A stretch of 8,914 nt of DNA from Stagnihabitans sp038231775. GTDB taxonomy: Bacteria > Pseudomonadota > Alphaproteobacteria > Rhodobacterales > Rhodobacteraceae. Below are positions 7,073-8,914 of the stretch, in pieces; the stretch's first letter is position 1; each line of letters starts with the position of its first letter. The DNA lies in assembly GCA_038231775.1 (NCBI GenBank), contig JBBRKS010000161.1:1-8914 (forward strand), given 5' to 3'. The notes below the pieces were generated by a model, which had not been told where the DNA came from, did not search any database, and was given only the letters and a program-made list of their open reading frames with translations. The translations under genes were made by a program, and so were the position numbers.

Positions 7073-8218
7073 TCAAACCCGGATCAGCGTCGCCAGAAAG
7101 AAGCCGTCGCCGCCCTGCAGGGGAGAGAATCGGCGCTGCGTTTTCAAGGTCCAACCCGGGTGACGGGTCTGAAACGCCGCTATCTGCGCCTCGTTCTCTT
7201 CGGCCAGAAGCGAGCAGGTTGCGTAAGCCAGCGTCCCACCGTGCCGCACCAAGGGGGCCGCCTCGTCCATGATCAGCGCCTGCAACCCCGTCAAATCTGC
7301 CAGCCGCGCCGCTGTCAGCGCCCATTTGCCCGCCGGATCGCGCCGCCACGACCCGGAGCCAGAGCAGGGCACATCGGTCAGCACCACGTCGTAAGGCTTT
7401 GTTTCGGCAGGTGTCTGGGTGATCATGATGCGTTGCCCGGCACGCGAGGCACGGGCGGGCAGATCCGACATGCGGGCCGGAAAGGCGTCATGCGCCCAGA
7501 CCTTGGCGCCGCGTGCCGCGAGGGCCAGCGCCTTGCCACCTCCGCCCGCGCAATAGTCCAGCACCTTGGCCTGCGGTGTCAGGTACAGGCTGGCGACCAC
7601 GGCCTGACTTGAGGCGTCCTGCAATTCGACCAGACCGGTCAGATAGGCCGCACTGGTCTGGATTTTGCGCGCCCCTTCGGTGGCCTCAAGCGCTGTGTGG
7701 ACCCATGCGACAAGCGAGGTGGTGATCCCTTCGTCGGACAAGGCGTCCATGGCGGCCTCTCGCGTCAGGCGGGCCAGATTGACGCGCACAAACACCGGGG
7801 CGCGAGATTGCAGGGCGTGCAGAACCGGGGCGAAATCTGCGCCCAAGGCGGCCTGTAACCGTGGGCCAAGCCATGCGGGGCAATCGAGCGCGTCATAGCC
7901 GGTGGGCGCACTTCCAGCCTCGCCTTGAACCGGTGCGGGGGCGTGGCCTTCGCCGGAAAAGAGTGCGGCCACATCGCCGCCAGCAGCACGCACCGCACCA
8001 AGGATCAGCCCGCGCCCGGTCAATGCACCGCCCAATGCCGCATAAGATGCCCGGCAGCGCAGCGCATCATAGACCTGGTCGCGGATACCGGCGCGGTCGC
8101 CGGACCCCGCATAGCGGTTGGCGCGGCCCCAGTTGGTCAGCACAACCTCGGGGTTCTGGCCTGACAGAACGCTGTCCAGAACCTCAATCGCGGCGGACAG
8201 GCGGGCGGCTGGGGTCAT
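7073..8218 (-). CDS. RsmB/NOP-family RNA (cytosine-5) methyltransferase
   Basis: The 381-residue protein belongs to the SAM-dependent RNA m5C methyltransferases of the RsmB/NOP2 group, which methylate cytosines in rRNA or tRNA. Visible motifs (numbering from the chosen Met) are QDASSQ at 200-205, the SAM-binding VLDYCAGGGGKALALAA at 219-235, motif IV DVPCSGSG with Cys285, and motif VI YATCSLLAEEN with the nucleophile-type Cys335. Both cysteines of the two-cysteine mechanism are present. The N-terminal ~140 residues resemble the small helical region seen in alphaproteobacterial members rather than a clear NusB domain. I placed the start at 8218 because AAAGGAG stands eight bases before the ATG; the frame continues open to 8242. 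It follows guaB by 144 bp with no clear terminator between, so it may be co-transcribed. Whether it targets 16S C967 like E. coli RsmB cannot be said, so no symbol is given. Confidence 0.9.
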   Translation of the reverse strand: MTPAARLSAAIEVLDSVLSGQNPEVVLTNWGRANRYAGSGDRAGIRDQVYDALRCRASYAALGGALTGRGLILGAVRAAGGDVAALFSGEGHAPAPVQGEAGSAPTGYDALDCPAWLGPRLQAALGADFAPVLHALQSRAPVFVRVNLARLTREAAMDALSDEGITTSLVAWVHTALEATEGARKIQTSAAYLTGLVELQDASSQAVVASLYLTPQAKVLDYCAGGGGKALALAARGAKVWAHDAFPARMSDLPARASRAGQRIMITQTPAETKPYDVVLTDVPCSGSGSWRRDPAGKWALTAARLADLTGLQALIMDEAAPLVRHGGTLAYATCSLLAEENEAQIAAFQTRHPGWTLKTQRRFSPLQGGDGFFLATLIRV

Positions 8219-8362
8219 ACGGAGCGCTCCTTTGGGGTGCAAACTGCGGCTTGGGCGGTGCTGTTGGCATCAAAGGCAGATCGCGAGGCCAACCGCACGG
8301 CTTTGGCCAAACCGGCCTTGGCCAGCACAAACCTCAGCCAAGCCATCCGAGCCAACCCAGCC
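8219..8362. other. Spacer between guaB and the methyltransferase gene, with hairpin
   Basis: A perfect 7-bp inverted repeat, TGGCCAA at 8304-8310 and TTGGCCA at 8318-8324, encloses ACCGGCC. Neither side has a T-run, so it is not a standard intrinsic terminator. The stretch from about 8297 to 8362 is rich in GCCAA/GCCAG/GCCAT words. The Shine-Dalgarno of the methyltransferase gene sits at its low-coordinate end. No gene is seen. Confidence 0.5.
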
Positions 8363-8914
8363 CTACCCCACCCGGTAATTCGGGCTTTCGCGTGTGATCT
8401 GCACGTCATGGACATGGCTTTCCTTCAGGCCCGCCCCGGTGATCCTGACGAACTGGCAATTCTCGCGCATCGCGGCGATCGTGCCGTTGCCGGTATAGCC
8501 CATCGCGGCGCGCAAACCGCCGACCATCTGGTGAATGACGGTCGCAGCAGACCCTTTGTAGGGCACCTGACCCTCGATCCCTTCGGGCACCAGCTTGTCG
8601 GATGCGGCGTCTTTCTGGAAATAGCGGTCAGCAGACCCGCGCGCCATAGCCCCCAGCGACCCCATGCCGCGGTAGGCCTTGAAGGTGCGGCCCTGCCACA
8701 AGATCACCTCACCCGGAGACTCGTCAGTGCCTGCCATCGCAGAGCCTACCATCGCACAGGATGCCCCCGCCGCGATGGCCTTGGCGAAGTCGCCGGAATA
8801 CTTGATGCCGCCGTCGGCGATGATCGGGATATCTCCGGCAGCACCGGCCGAGTCCATGATGGCGGTCAATTGCGGCACACCTACGCCCGCGACAATGCGG
8901 GTGGTGCAGATCGA
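8363..8914 (-). CDS. guaB: IMP dehydrogenase, C-terminal part (5' end beyond window)
   Basis: IMP dehydrogenase oxidises IMP to XMP with NAD+, the committed step of guanine nucleotide synthesis in the cytosol. The visible 183 residues begin exactly at the catalytic loop SICTTR, with the nucleophilic Cys at 8906-8908, followed by VAGVGVPQLTAI. Further on are the IMP phosphate-binding DGGIKYSGD and VGSAMAGTDESPGE, the YRGMGSLGAM segment, and the mobile flap with the Arg-Tyr dyad in SADRYFQ followed by EGIEGQVPYKG. The C-terminus ESPNYRVG is typical. The N-terminal barrel half and the CBS (Bateman) domains would be off the right edge. No disruption is seen. The gene is upstream of, and possibly co-transcribed with, the RNA methyltransferase gene. 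Confidence 0.97.
   Translation of the reverse strand, partial: SICTTRIVAGVGVPQLTAIMDSAGAAGDIPIIADGGIKYSGDFAKAIAAGASCAMVGSAMAGTDESPGEVILWQGRTFKAYRGMGSLGAMARGSADRYFQKDAASDKLVPEGIEGQVPYKGSAATVIHQMVGGLRAAMGYTGNGTIAAMRENCQFVRITGAGLKESHVHDVQITRESPNYRVG

Noticed and set aside
8215..8415. Minus-strand open frame of 66 codons across the guaB-methyltransferase spacer
   Set aside because: It begins inside guaB in another frame, and its composition reflects the GCCAA-word-rich spacer.

Overview
The window reads as a stretch of an alphaproteobacterial chromosome, most likely from the Rhodobacteraceae (Roseobacter/Rhodobacter group). The evidence is the style of the AlaS, RecA and GuaB proteins, the presence of a membrane-bound hybrid kinase of the CckA type, a LexA-box-like motif of the GTTC-N7-GTTC class upstream of recA, and high GC outside one gene. 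All six genes lie on the minus strand, so in transcription order (right to left) they are guaB (5' part off the window), an RsmB/NOP-type RNA m5C methyltransferase, cckA, a sulfotransferase-like gene, recA and alaS (3' part off the window).

Right part (7073-8914): the C-terminal 183 residues of IMP dehydrogenase, starting at its catalytic-cysteine loop, then a 144-bp spacer with a strong hairpin but no U-tract, then the RNA methyltransferase, which has a good Shine-Dalgarno sequence. A short hairpin with a T-run follows it.

Middle part (4656-7072): the 98-bp spacer before cckA holds a perfect TTAA-N7-TTAAC motif, the consensus of CtrA, which is the response regulator that CckA activates through ChpT. 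CckA has two membrane segments, several PAS-like regions, a HisKA/HATPase core and a C-terminal receiver domain, all with key residues intact.

Left-middle part (3201-4655): a 314-residue sulfotransferase-like protein is encoded by DNA that is clearly AT-richer than its surroundings and looks like an insertion between cckA and recA. The recA upstream region carries two imperfect LexA-type boxes facing each other and a one-mismatch CtrA-type site.

Left part (1-3200): complete recA with a clear intrinsic terminator, then alaS. The alaS fragment shows the most unexpected protein feature here: the editing-domain HSATH segment occurs twice, 75 residues apart, with diverged codons.

No transposase, phage gene, CRISPR array, tRNA or rRNA was seen, and there is no clear multi-gene novel system. 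The window is mostly conserved housekeeping and cell-cycle genes. The interest lies in the control sites that may link CckA-CtrA signalling with the SOS response, in the AlaS repeat and in the AT-rich accessory gene.
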